NCBI GenBank assembly: GCA_026417715.1
Contig: JAOACU010000092.1
Coordinates: 1-9,972 of the forward strand
Reading direction: 5' to 3'
Origin: Anaerolineae bacterium
GTDB lineage: Bacteria > Chloroflexota > Anaerolineae > UBA4142
Length of the DNA stretch: 9,972 bases
Shown: in pieces, positions 1 to 6,480 of the stretch
How positions within the stretch are numbered: position 1 is the first letter of the stretch
Layout: every line of letters starts with the position of its first letter
The notes under the pieces: generated by a model
The model's database searches: none
What the model was told of the DNA's origin: nothing
Seen by the model: only the letters and a program-made list of their open reading frames with translations
Translations under genes and position numbers: made by a program

Positions 1-53
1 ACATCGGACTATTGGATTAATTTGTTAATCTGCAAAATTCGCCGCAACAAAAA

Positions 54-141
54 CCCGAAACCCGCCTACGCGGGCTGGTTTAGCCGACGGCGGTCGGCTT
101 CGGGTAGTCGTCGCGGCGACTAGGAGTCGCCAACGCCGACT
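54..141. repeat. Cluster of four hairpins in the leading intergenic region
   Basis: Four inverted repeats sit side by side. Stem 61-65/70-74 is CCCGC/GCGGG. Stem 82-88/93-99 is AGCCGAC/GTCGGCT. Both are enclosed by an outer stem 54-58/100-104 (CCCGA/TCGGG), which gives a three-way junction. Next come stem 105-110/117-122 (TAGTCG/CGACTA) and stem 125-129/137-141 (AGTCG/CGACT). The remaining bases from 1 to 174 show no gene; positions 15-30 hold one small AT-rich hairpin (GATTAA/TTAATC). The cluster could be a REP-like palindromic unit, a structured RNA end, or the terminator region of an upstream gene outside the window. Only the pairing is seen; the role is unknown. Confidence 0.55.
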
Positions 142-174
142 GTGCACCCGTTGTGCTTACCCCGCATAAGGTAT

Positions 175-203
175 TTTTCATTTCTTTCAATTTGAGTTAT
201 AAT
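175..203 (+). promoter_or_regulatory. Putative sigma70-type promoter of the kinase/regulator operon
   Basis: A perfect TATAAT lies at 198-203. Exactly 17 bases upstream is TTTTCA (175-180), matching the -35 consensus at 4 of 6 positions. The expected transcript start is near 210, only about 8 nt before the kinase ATG at 218. No Shine-Dalgarno sequence fits in that leader, so the first gene may be translated from a leaderless or nearly leaderless mRNA. Confidence 0.55.
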
Positions 204-217
204 TCGGATATGTAGAT

Positions 218-1789
218 ATGAGTCGCACAAACTCGCCATCCCGCCAACAGTCGCATACCCGTCACATTTGCCAAGGTGCGCGCAAGGTATTGCAAACGCG
301 TGCGCCGCGTTCTAAACCGCCAACTCGAACGGCTCTGCGCGCCGAACTCGAACGCTTGCACTTCACTCTGGATAGCATCGGTGATGGATTGATCACGGTA
401 GATATGCATCAATGCATCACCTCGATCAACCGCGCCGCGCAGCAATTGACCGGCTGGCAACAAGACGAGGCACTGGCAAAACCGCTGAATCAAGTCTTTC
501 ATCTGGTAAACGCGCGCACACGCCAACCTATTGCTCCTCCTGTTCTCCTTGCTTGGAAGTCTCATTCGACGGTGGGGCTACCTGCCGACACGCTATTGGT
601 GGCTAAAGACGGAAACGAATATTTCATCTCTAGTAGCATCGCTCCTATCTACAACGCCTCAGGCAAAGTGACTGGCGCCGTGCTGGTATTCCGCGACATT
701 ACGCGCCTACGTCGCGCCGAACTGGAACTCAAGGAAGCCCAGCAATTTGCTGCAAGTTTGATTGAACATTCGCTTGATATGATCATCGCCGTAGATCAAC
801 AACGACGAATCATCGAGTTCAATCCTGCTGCCGAGCGAACCTTGGGCTATAGCCGCGCTGAGGTATTAGGACAGAATATCAGTATGTTATACGCCACACC
901 CCAAGAAAGTGAACGCGTGCGACAACTCTTTCTGGCACAAGGAGAAGCGGTCACCGAAGCCTGGAATCGGCGTAAGAACGGCGAAGTCTTTCCCGTCCTT
1001 CTAGCCGTTTCGCCTCTCAAGAATGCAGAGGGCGAAGTGATTGGCACGATGGGTGTTTCGCGCGACATCACCGCGTTACGTCGTGCCGAAGAACAGCGTA
1101 TTCGCAGCGAACGCCTTATTGCGCTTGGACAAATGGCAGCGGCACTGGCACATGAAATCAACAACCCTCTGCAAGCCATTCGCAGTACACTCGACCTCGT
1201 CTTGGATTTCCCTCTGCCCGAACGCGAACGCGCCGAAAACCTCGAGATCATCCGTCAAGAAATCGAACGCCTTGGACAAGTCACGGAACGCATCTTGCGC
1301 TTTGCGCGCCCAGCCCCAGCCACGCGTCGAATGGTCTCGATTGGCGATCTCATCCGCCAGACCCTGATGCTTGCCGACAAACATTTGCAACATTCACATA
1401 TTCAGGTAACGTGTGAACTCGATGATACGCCACCCATTCTACTTGCTCCTGAGCAAATGACCCAAGTATTCCTCAATCTTATTCTTAACGCCATCGAGGC
1501 AACGGGTCAAGACGGAAAACTAGACATCACCGCGCGTACGGAAAATGGATCTATCGTCATCACTTTTAGCAATGATGGTCCCACTCTATCACCTGAAGAG
1601 TTGGCGCATCTTTTCGAACCATTTTTCACCACGAAATCCGATGGTACGGGCTTGGGATTACATATTTGCCAAACGATTGTGCAACAGCATAACGGCACCA
1701 TAATCGCTGAAAACATCGGCACTGAACGTGGCGTTCGCTTTACGATTCGGTTGCCCCTCACAGTGAATTCATCTCAGGAGTCTGTATGA
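218..1789 (+). CDS. Soluble PAS-PAS sensor histidine kinase (NtrB-like architecture)
   Basis: This is a cytosolic sensor kinase of 523 aa with no transmembrane segment. After a basic, poorly conserved N-terminus (1-40), a first PAS domain spans about 41-165 and a second about 176-290; both end in the typical FRDIT/SRDIT strand that leads into a coiled linker. The HisKA dimerisation helix (about 298-365) carries the phospho-acceptor His312 in AHEINNPL. The HATPase domain (about 410-515) has an N box (LNLILNAIEA, with N420 and N424), an F box (FEPFFTTK) and a G2 box (GTGLGL, 476-481). The G1 box reads NDGPT rather than the consensus DxGxG, a variant also found in kinases of this type. The ATG at 218 lacks a Shine-Dalgarno, but no better in-frame start lies before PAS1. 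The stop overlaps the next start as ATGA, so kinase and regulator are translationally coupled partners. The PAS ligand cannot be read from the sequence. Confidence 0.93.
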   Translation: MSRTNSPSRQQSHTRHICQGARKVLQTRAPRSKPPTRTALRAELERLHFTLDSIGDGLITVDMHQCITSINRAAQQLTGWQQDEALAKPLNQVFHLVNARTRQPIAPPVLLAWKSHSTVGLPADTLLVAKDGNEYFISSSIAPIYNASGKVTGAVLVFRDITRLRRAELELKEAQQFAASLIEHSLDMIIAVDQQRRIIEFNPAAERTLGYSRAEVLGQNISMLYATPQESERVRQLFLAQGEAVTEAWNRRKNGEVFPVLLAVSPLKNAEGEVIGTMGVSRDITALRRAEEQRIRSERLIALGQMAAALAHEINNPLQAIRSTLDLVLDFPLPERERAENLEIIRQEIERLGQVTERILRFARPAPATRRMVSIGDLIRQTLMLADKHLQHSHIQVTCELDDTPPILLAPEQMTQVFLNLILNAIEATGQDGKLDITARTENGSIVITFSNDGPTLSPEELAHLFEPFFTTKSDGTGLGLHICQTIVQQHNGTIIAENIGTERGVRFTIRLPLTVNSSQESV

Positions 1790-2607
1790 CCCCTACATCC
1801 CATACTCACGTCGTGCGTGTGCTCGTGATAGACGACGAACTGCACATTCGCAAATCGCTGGTGCGCGCGTTGGAACTCTCTGGCTATCATGCCGATAGCG
1901 CCGAGTCGGGACGCGTGGCTTTGGAAAAACTGCGTACTGCGCGCTATGATGTGATGGTGCTGGATATGCGCTTGCCCGACCTTGATGGCACCCAAGTAAT
2001 GAGCGCGGCGCGCCAACACGATCCCGACCTCATCATTCTCATTTTGACGGGACATGCCACGCTCCACAGCGCGATCACCGCCGTCAAAGCCGGTGCCACC
2101 GACTATTTGCTCAAGCCCTTGAGTGTGCAAGAGATCATCACCGCGATTCAAAACGCGTGGCACAAGCGCGCCCACCAGCGTCGGCACCAACAGGTGATCG
2201 AAACCATCATCCAAGCCCTCCGCGCGACAGATGATCCCTTCTCTACCGATTCCCTCCCCGTCGCGTCTCCTGGGGCATCGTCAGAACGCTTTCGCCAAAG
2301 CGGCAATCTGGTTTTCGATCGCGTCAAACGTTTGCTCACGTTTGCCGACGATTTGACACGCGTGGTTGTGCTGACGGAAGGCGAAGCCCAAGTGTTGGAA
2401 TGTTTGATGGATGCGGCAGATACGCCCATCTCGTGTCGGCAAATTGCCGCGCGCGTGTGGCAGTATGACTTGGACGAAATCGAAGCCGAAAGTCTCGTCC
2501 GCCCCTACATTTTCCGCTTGCGCCAAAAGATCGAACGTGATCCACAAAACCCTACGCTGATTCGCACGATTCGCGGGCGCGGTTATCTCCTGACTACTTC
2601 CCCGTAG
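1786..2607 (+). CDS. OmpR/PhoB-family response regulator
   Basis: This 273-aa DNA-binding response regulator is the probable phosphorylation target of the kinase it overlaps (ATGA at 1786-1789; AGGAG at 1776-1780 gives a 5-nt spacing). The receiver domain (about 10-128) has the acidic pair D16/D17, phospho-acceptor D60 in VMVLDMRLPD, T88 and K110 (LLKPL). A linker of about 45 residues with an S/P-rich centre leads to a winged-helix Trans_reg_C domain (about 175-271). That domain ends in the family's RTIRGRGYLL signature, which forms the wing hairpin. It should bind direct or inverted repeats as a dimer; a perfect palindrome lies just downstream (2638-2653). The stop codon TAG is embedded in a hairpin (2603-2623). 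The target genes are unknown. Confidence 0.93.
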   Translation: MTPTSHTHVVRVLVIDDELHIRKSLVRALELSGYHADSAESGRVALEKLRTARYDVMVLDMRLPDLDGTQVMSAARQHDPDLIILILTGHATLHSAITAVKAGATDYLLKPLSVQEIITAIQNAWHKRAHQRRHQQVIETIIQALRATDDPFSTDSLPVASPGASSERFRQSGNLVFDRVKRLLTFADDLTRVVVLTEGEAQVLECLMDAADTPISCRQIAARVWQYDLDEIEAESLVRPYIFRLRQKIERDPQNPTLIRTIRGRGYLLTTSP

Positions 2608-2631
2608 GACAACTTGTTCTACGCTTTTCCT
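2603..2631 (+). terminator. Terminator-like hairpin overlapping the regulator's stop codon
   Basis: Stem 2603-2611 pairs with 2615-2623 (nine pairs including one G-U) around a 3-nt loop, followed by CTTTTCCT. The TAG stop of the response regulator lies inside the left arm. The arms (GTAGGACAA and CTTGTTCTACG) match those of the longer hairpin at 6481-6509 except for one C/T change, so this looks like a shortened copy of the same palindromic spacer. The stem is only moderately stable and the T-run short, so termination would be partial. Confidence 0.5.
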
Positions 2632-2637
2632 CACACA

Positions 2638-2653
2638 TAGGACTCGAGTCCTA
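2638..2653. promoter_or_regulatory. Perfect 16-bp palindrome, candidate operator
   Basis: TAGGACTCGAGTCCTA is a perfect dyad in the gap between the response regulator and the receiver-roadblock gene. No T-run follows directly, so it does not look like an intrinsic terminator. It lies about 57 bp upstream of a TATACT -10-like element (2710-2715), a position that suits an activator or repressor site. Its half-site TAGGAC also occurs in the hairpins at 2603-2623 and 6481-6508, so it may instead be a relic of that repeat family. Confidence 0.4.
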
Positions 2654-2735
2654 ACCCCACCGAATCTTTTTGCAATCCAATTGCATCGTCGCGCGCGCCA
2701 ATCCTCGCGTATACTCGGTATCGAGGATGGCAACG

Positions 2736-3857
2736 ATGCCCAAGCGAATTCTGATTGTGGAAGATGAAGCGAATGTGGCACACGCGCTCGCCCGCGCGTT
2801 GACGATGAGCGGTGACTATCAAGTGGATCGGTGTGATTCGGCTGAAGACGCACTCGAGCGCCTGCGCGCCGAGCCACCGTACGACTTGCTGGTCACCGAC
2901 TTGCGTATGGCAGGAATGAGCGGACTCGATTTGCTCGAACGCTTACCACAACTCAGCCCAACCACGCGCACGGTGTTGATCACCGCGTACGGTTCTCCCA
3001 AGATCGAAGCCCGCGCTAAACTATTGGCAAATGCGTACCTGCCCAAACCGTTCAGTACGAAAAGTTTTGTGGAGGTCGTCAAGCAAGCCCTCACGACTCC
3101 GCCGCTCCAGAAACCGCGCGTCATCGTTTTTTCGGAAGAGGGCTTGCGCGCGATTCAAGCGCGAATGGAACGACTCCGCACCGATGTTGAAGCCCTCGGC
3201 GCGTTGCTTTTCGATCAATCGGGACAATTATTGACTCACACTGGGCAAAGTGGTGAATTTGATGCCACCGCGTTTCGCGCGCTCCTCGGTAATACAATGA
3301 GCGCGGCAAGTGAACTAGGACACATCTTGCAAGACGATGAAACATTCGATCTGCATTTTCACGAGGGCAAGCAATACGAAGTATACGCAACACAGATCAG
3401 TGCGCAAGTGTTTCTTGCTCTTTTGATTGAACGCCAAAGCAGCGCGAGTCGTATCGGGATGGTGTGGCTCTACTTGCGTCGCGCCATTGCCGAGTTACGC
3501 GCGCTGGTCAAGCAAGCCCAAGTGGAAGATACGACCACGCTTTTCGATGCCGATCTTGCGGCAGGCGTTGCCGATGCACTCGACCAAGCGTTGGGACTGG
3601 ACGATTTCGCTGGCGAAACTGCGGCTGTCGAGATGTCCGCTGCACCGCGCCGCGCGCGTCGTGCTGAATTCGATCTCGATGCTTTTTTGCAAGCCAACCC
3701 TCCGCGCCGACGCACGCGTAAAACTACACCGCCCGAGGAAACGCAAGCAGGTGCAGCATCATCTTCGCCCTCCACGCCCGATCCAAACGCCGTATTGAGT
3801 TATGAACAAGCACGCGCACTGGGTTTGATCAATCTGGACGAAGACTTGGGCGTATGA
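2736..3857 (+). CDS. Response regulator fused to a roadblock-like domain
   Basis: This is a 373-aa cytosolic protein. The receiver domain (1-120) is intact: D10/E11, phospho-acceptor D55 (VTDLRMAGMSG), T83 and K104 (LPKPF). No DNA-binding domain follows. Residues about 129-260 (starting VIVFSEEGLRAIQARM) instead form a roadblock/LC7-like alpha-beta domain, with the typical GALLFDQSGQLLTHTG strand pair and a strand reaching a long helix (GMVWLYLRRAIAELRALV). An Ala/Arg/Pro/Ser-rich low-complexity linker (about 296-352) and a short conserved-looking tail (LSYEQARALGLINLDEDLGV) finish it. I chose ATG 2736 because GAGG at 2723-2726 is 9 nt upstream and the receiver begins immediately. In-frame upstream starts (TTG 2670, ATG 2727) add only a non-conserved peptide. 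Its stop overlaps the next start (ATGA). The probable role is coupling phosphorylation to the nearby MglA-type GTPase, which is an inference from fusion and context. Confidence 0.85.
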   Translation: MPKRILIVEDEANVAHALARALTMSGDYQVDRCDSAEDALERLRAEPPYDLLVTDLRMAGMSGLDLLERLPQLSPTTRTVLITAYGSPKIEARAKLLANAYLPKPFSTKSFVEVVKQALTTPPLQKPRVIVFSEEGLRAIQARMERLRTDVEALGALLFDQSGQLLTHTGQSGEFDATAFRALLGNTMSAASELGHILQDDETFDLHFHEGKQYEVYATQISAQVFLALLIERQSSASRIGMVWLYLRRAIAELRALVKQAQVEDTTTLFDADLAAGVADALDQALGLDDFAGETAAVEMSAAPRRARRAEFDLDAFLQANPPRRRTRKTTPPEETQAGAASSSPSTPDPNAVLSYEQARALGLINLDEDLGV

Positions 3858-4375
3858 ATACCTCTCTTGGCTCATCACGACGCGTCATTTTGCATCCTGA
3901 ACAACTCGCGGCAATCCATCAAACGTTAGACGAGTTGGCTGAAAAACTGTCTGCGCGTTTGGTGTTTCTCACCCAAGTCAGCGGTCAAATGCTGGCGTTT
4001 CGAGGTGCCGAACGCGCAGAACTAGATGTGGACGCGCTCGGCGCGTTAATCGCTGGCGATCTTGCCGCCAGTCGCGAAATTGCGCGCGTGACCGGTACCT
4101 ATGAAGAGTGTCAATTGATTTTACGGCAAGGACAACACAGCCACAGTCTCATTGCCGAAGTCGGCGATGCGTGCGCACTCTTTGTTCTAGTGAGTCAGCA
4201 AACCCCGCTGGGCTGGGTGCGAATGGTCACGCTAGACACGGCACGACGATTAGCCGAACTGCTTCAACCGAGCGTCACTCCCATACCTGAATGGTCTATC
4301 GAGACCGATGCGCTGACAGACCTCATCAGCGATTCTTTAGATTCGATGTGGACAGAGGAATCCAATGTTCGTTAA
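3854..4375 (+). CDS. Roadblock/LC7 domain protein, candidate MglB-type GTPase partner
   Basis: This 173-aa soluble protein has a roadblock/LC7 fold at about residues 15-140. Its first helix (HPEQLAAIHQTLDELAEKL) is followed by the strand pair ARLVFLTQVSGQMLAFRG, the helix LDVDALGALIAGDLAASREI, strands ending in ALFVLVSQQTPLGWVRM, and a final helix. The last 30 residues are acidic. Its domain resembles the C-terminal domain of the gene before it. There is no Shine-Dalgarno at its ATG, so it probably depends on re-initiation from the ATGA overlap. Its 3' end overlaps the GTPase gene by 11 bases. Roadblock proteins of this type (MglB is the model) form dimers that act on MglA GTPases as activating or exchange factors. 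The adjacency suggests that role here, but the GAP versus GEF direction cannot be told. Confidence 0.8.
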   Translation: MNTSLGSSRRVILHPEQLAAIHQTLDELAEKLSARLVFLTQVSGQMLAFRGAERAELDVDALGALIAGDLAASREIARVTGTYEECQLILRQGQHSHSLIAEVGDACALFVLVSQQTPLGWVRMVTLDTARRLAELLQPSVTPIPEWSIETDALTDLISDSLDSMWTEESNVR

Positions 4376-4952
4376 TTGGCAATTGCGCGAACTGAATCTA
4401 AAAATCGTTTATTACGGACCCGCCCTGAGTGGCAAGACGACGAATCTGGAACAAATCTATGCGCGTATTGATCCGCGTCGGCGTGGCGAGTTGGTCTCGC
4501 TCAAGACGCACGAGGATCGCACGTTGTACTTTGACTTTTTACAACTCGAACTTGGCAAAATCGCTGGACTTACACCCAAGATTCAGTTGTACACTGTGCC
4601 CGGTCAAGTGTACTACGAAGCCAGTCGTCGCATCGTCTTGCGTGGTGTGGATGGCATCGTCTTTGTTGCCGATTCCAATTTGACACGCCTCAGTGAAAAC
4701 ATCGAATCGTGGGAAAATCTCAAGAGCAATCTCGCGGCGTTACAAATCCCACTCCCCACGTTGCCCATCGTAATTCAATGCAACAAGCGCGATGTGCCCA
4801 ACGCGATGCCGGTGGACTCGATCCGCATGGCACTACAAGTGAATGGTTTGCCGACGTATGAAGCCGTCGCGCTGCAAGGCAAAGGGGTGTTGGATACGCT
4901 CAAAGCCATCGTGACCAGTGTCGTGAGCGCGGCACAACGCGAACTCAAGTAG
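4365..4952 (+). CDS. mglA: MglA-type small Ras-like GTPase
   Basis: This 195-aa GTPase is about the usual MglA length. The P-loop is GPALSGKTT (18-26). The switch I region holds KTHEDRTLYFDFL, with R52 at the position of the intrinsic catalytic arginine of MglA. The switch II motif is TVPGQ (77-81), the MglA-family replacement of the Ras DxxGQ, with catalytic Q81. The base-specificity motif is NKRD (140-143). All catalytic elements seem present, so an active GTP/GDP switch is expected. The start has AGAGGA at 4354-4359, 5 nt upstream, inside the end of the overlapping roadblock gene. In the model systems MglA is a cytosolic polarity switch controlled by roadblock proteins; here roadblock genes flank it on both sides. 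The symbol denotes the family; a motility role is not implied. Confidence 0.93.
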   Translation: MFVNWQLRELNLKIVYYGPALSGKTTNLEQIYARIDPRRRGELVSLKTHEDRTLYFDFLQLELGKIAGLTPKIQLYTVPGQVYYEASRRIVLRGVDGIVFVADSNLTRLSENIESWENLKSNLAALQIPLPTLPIVIQCNKRDVPNAMPVDSIRMALQVNGLPTYEAVALQGKGVLDTLKAIVTSVVSAAQRELK

Positions 4953-4966
4953 AGGAAAAAAATCGA

Positions 4967-5359
4967 ATGATGCTCTCAAACTCGATTCCTAGCCCTACCC
5001 GTTTGACGCAAATTCTAACCGAGATGAATTTGGAAGGTCAATTTCCAATGGCAATCCTCGCTGACCGCGACGGCTTTCCAATTGCGTCGGTCTCTGGAGA
5101 TCAACAAGACCCGGAAAAACAATCCGCACTGGTGGCACTAGTGCAACGTGCGGTCTCACAAGCCCAGAGTCAGTTGGGAATGGCAGAGACCGATGAATTT
5201 TCCGTGTTCGATGCACAAGGCACGCGCTTGGTGTGTCGTCCGTTTGTGGCGGGTGGGCAAACGATGGTCTTGGCGATCATCGTGCCTGATAAGAATTTGC
5301 CGTATCGGCGCTTGACGACGCGCGCGATTCGCGCGATTCAACAACTGTGGCAAGGATAA
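4967..5359 (+). CDS. Roadblock/LC7 domain protein
   Basis: This 130-aa single-domain cytosolic protein has roadblock/LC7 character. The helix TRLTQILTEMNLEGQF leads to the strand pair MAILADRDGFPIASVSG, then a helix with SALVALVQRAVSQAQSQLG, strands (EFSVFDAQGTRLVCRPF, QTMVLAIIVPD) and a C-terminal helix with RAIRAIQQLW. It starts 14 nt after the GTPase stop with GAGGA at 4952-4956; a second in-frame ATG follows directly at 4970 and either could be used. It lacks the pattern shared by the two later roadblock domains (VGxDGI, TTxxxxxxxR), so it is a separate subfamily. It is a likely partner of the upstream GTPase, possibly as homodimer or as heterodimer with another roadblock protein of the operon. 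Confidence 0.8.
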   Translation: MMLSNSIPSPTRLTQILTEMNLEGQFPMAILADRDGFPIASVSGDQQDPEKQSALVALVQRAVSQAQSQLGMAETDEFSVFDAQGTRLVCRPFVAGGQTMVLAIIVPDKNLPYRRLTTRAIRAIQQLWQG

Positions 5360-5362
5360 ACG

Positions 5363-6088
5363 ATGAGTACGCGGGGCAATCTGCAAGACATCTCGGTTGC
5401 GGATTTGATTCAACAAAATTGTCAGGCGCGCAAGACCGCGCGTTTGACCTTGCGCGCCCACGGCGAAGAGGCAACGGTCTTTTTTGCCGCAGGTCAAGTG
5501 ACGCACGCCACCCTGGGCGAGATGCAGGGAGAGGAGGTTGTCTATCGGGTACTCAATTGGACAGAAGGACACTTTGAACTTGAACCAGGCATCGTTGCGC
5601 CGCGCACCACCATTCAGCGCACGTGGTCGGGACTGTTGCTCGAAGGCGCGCGGCGACTGGATGAGGCGCACCTTGCGCCCAAACCGATCTCGACGTACGT
5701 TGATTCGGAGGCAAAAGCAATGGAACTCGACAATGTGTTGAAAGAACTGGGTGATCAAGTCAATGGGTTCATTGCCACTGCCGTCGTGGGAATGGATGGC
5801 ATTGGCTTGAGTCACTTTACCAAATCCAAAAAAGTGGACGTTGAAAACATCAACGCGCAAATGACCTTGTTGGTCAAACTGATTGAAACAAGCGTGGACA
5901 AATTAGGTGCCGGTGTCATCGAAGACATCTTGCTAACCACTGAAGACGCTTATGTGCTCGCCCGTTATCTGAAAGATCGCGGCTTTTATCTGAGCATCGT
6001 TGCCGATCGCAAGACAGCACAAATCGGCAATATGCGCTTGATCAGCAAGTTGTTCGTCGAGCGTGTGGCTAAGGTAATGCCGCGCTAG
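5363..6088 (+). CDS. DUF4388 (PATAN)-roadblock fusion protein
   Basis: This 241-aa two-domain cytosolic protein has an N-terminal DUF4388/PATAN-like domain at about residues 4-77. It starts GNLQDISVADLIQ, continues with GEEATVFFAAGQVTHATLG, and ends in the typical VLNWTEGHFELEPG. PATAN domains occur in bacterial signalling proteins, often attached to receivers or roadblock domains. A linker (78-118) joins it to a C-terminal roadblock domain (about 120-241) that closely parallels the whole of the next gene's product (VGMDGI, KLGAGVIEDILLTTEDAYVLARYL). The main start has AAGGA 6 nt upstream and follows the previous stop by 3 nt. Met120 (5720) is preceded by a perfect GGAGG at 5707-5711, 8 nt away, so the roadblock half may also be made alone. 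The protein is probably an adaptor linking the GTPase module to another partner. Confidence 0.83.
   Translation: MSTRGNLQDISVADLIQQNCQARKTARLTLRAHGEEATVFFAAGQVTHATLGEMQGEEVVYRVLNWTEGHFELEPGIVAPRTTIQRTWSGLLLEGARRLDEAHLAPKPISTYVDSEAKAMELDNVLKELGDQVNGFIATAVVGMDGIGLSHFTKSKKVDVENINAQMTLLVKLIETSVDKLGAGVIEDILLTTEDAYVLARYLKDRGFYLSIVADRKTAQIGNMRLISKLFVERVAKVMPR
5707..5722 (+). promoter_or_regulatory. Internal Shine-Dalgarno and in-frame ATG within the PATAN-roadblock gene
   Basis: GGAGG (5707-5711) lies 8 nt before an in-frame ATG (5720-5722, codon 120), at the boundary where the roadblock domain starts. Sequence and spacing are as good as at the true starts in this operon. Internal initiation here would give a 122-aa free roadblock protein, nearly the same length as the 124-aa product of the next gene. 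The site is seen; its use is inferred. Confidence 0.45.
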
Positions 6089-6101
6089 AGGAGAAGGAAC
6101 A

Positions 6102-6476
6102 ATGGCAAAACTCGACCAACTACTTCAAGAAGTGCGCGCCGCGCTGGGCGCTGACTTTGTATCCACCGACATTGTGGGAACGGATGGTATTTCCATCGCC
6201 GGCGGTTCGGTCAATCCCGATTTCGATTCGACTGAGGCGTCCGCGCGCTTTGCAATGGTAATGAAACTAGCATCGCAAGTGTCGAACAAAATTGGGATAG
6301 GCGCGGTGGACGATCTGCTGGTAACGACTGACAAGGTTTTCATCATCACACGCTTTTTGGGCAACGGGAGTTACTACTGGGGCTTGGCAGTGACCAAGAA
6401 CGCCACACTCGGCTCTGTGCGTGTGTTGATGAACGAGTACGCGGATCAACTGTGGGATGCGATTCCTACACGTTAA
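6102..6476 (+). CDS. Stand-alone roadblock/LC7 domain protein
   Basis: This 124-aa roadblock/LC7 protein spans essentially one domain: the helix LDQLLQEVRAALG, the strand pair STDIVGTDGISIAGG, a helix with FAMVMKLASQVSNKIGIG, then DDLLVTTDKVFIITRFLGNGSYYWGLAV and a C-terminal helix. It aligns end to end with residues 120-241 of the preceding protein, sharing VGxDGI, KxGxGxxxDxLxTT, an R-x-L in the fourth strand region, AxxGxxR and a terminal PxR. The two are therefore probably tandem duplicates. The start is well set by AGGAGAAGGA just upstream of ATG 6102, 13 nt after the previous stop. A palindromic hairpin follows its stop. It probably forms homo- or heterodimers in the GTPase regulatory set. 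Confidence 0.83.
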   Translation: MAKLDQLLQEVRAALGADFVSTDIVGTDGISIAGGSVNPDFDSTEASARFAMVMKLASQVSNKIGIGAVDDLLVTTDKVFIITRFLGNGSYYWGLAVTKNATLGSVRVLMNEYADQLWDAIPTR

Positions 6477-6480
6477 CAAG

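Noticed and set aside
1560..1630. Degenerate G1 box (NDGPT instead of DxGxG) as a sign of an inactive kinase
   Set aside because: N, F and G2 boxes and His312 are intact, and similar NDGP variants occur in NtrB-like kinases, so loss of activity is not supported.
2670..2735. Upstream extension of the receiver-roadblock gene from TTG 2670
   Set aside because: It has no ribosome site, adds a non-conserved 22-residue peptide, and receivers normally start within a few residues of the first beta strand, as with ATG 2736.
2281..2877. Minus-strand open frame of 198 codons across the regulator gap
   Set aside because: It overlaps the winged-helix coding region and the receiver start; the protein is low-complexity Arg/Ser-rich without motifs.
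5156..5860. Long open frame on the minus strand (234 codons) opposite the roadblock genes
   Set aside because: It spans two well-supported plus-strand genes and their junction, has no recognisable domain, and is rich in His/Arg/Leu as expected from the complement of these genes.
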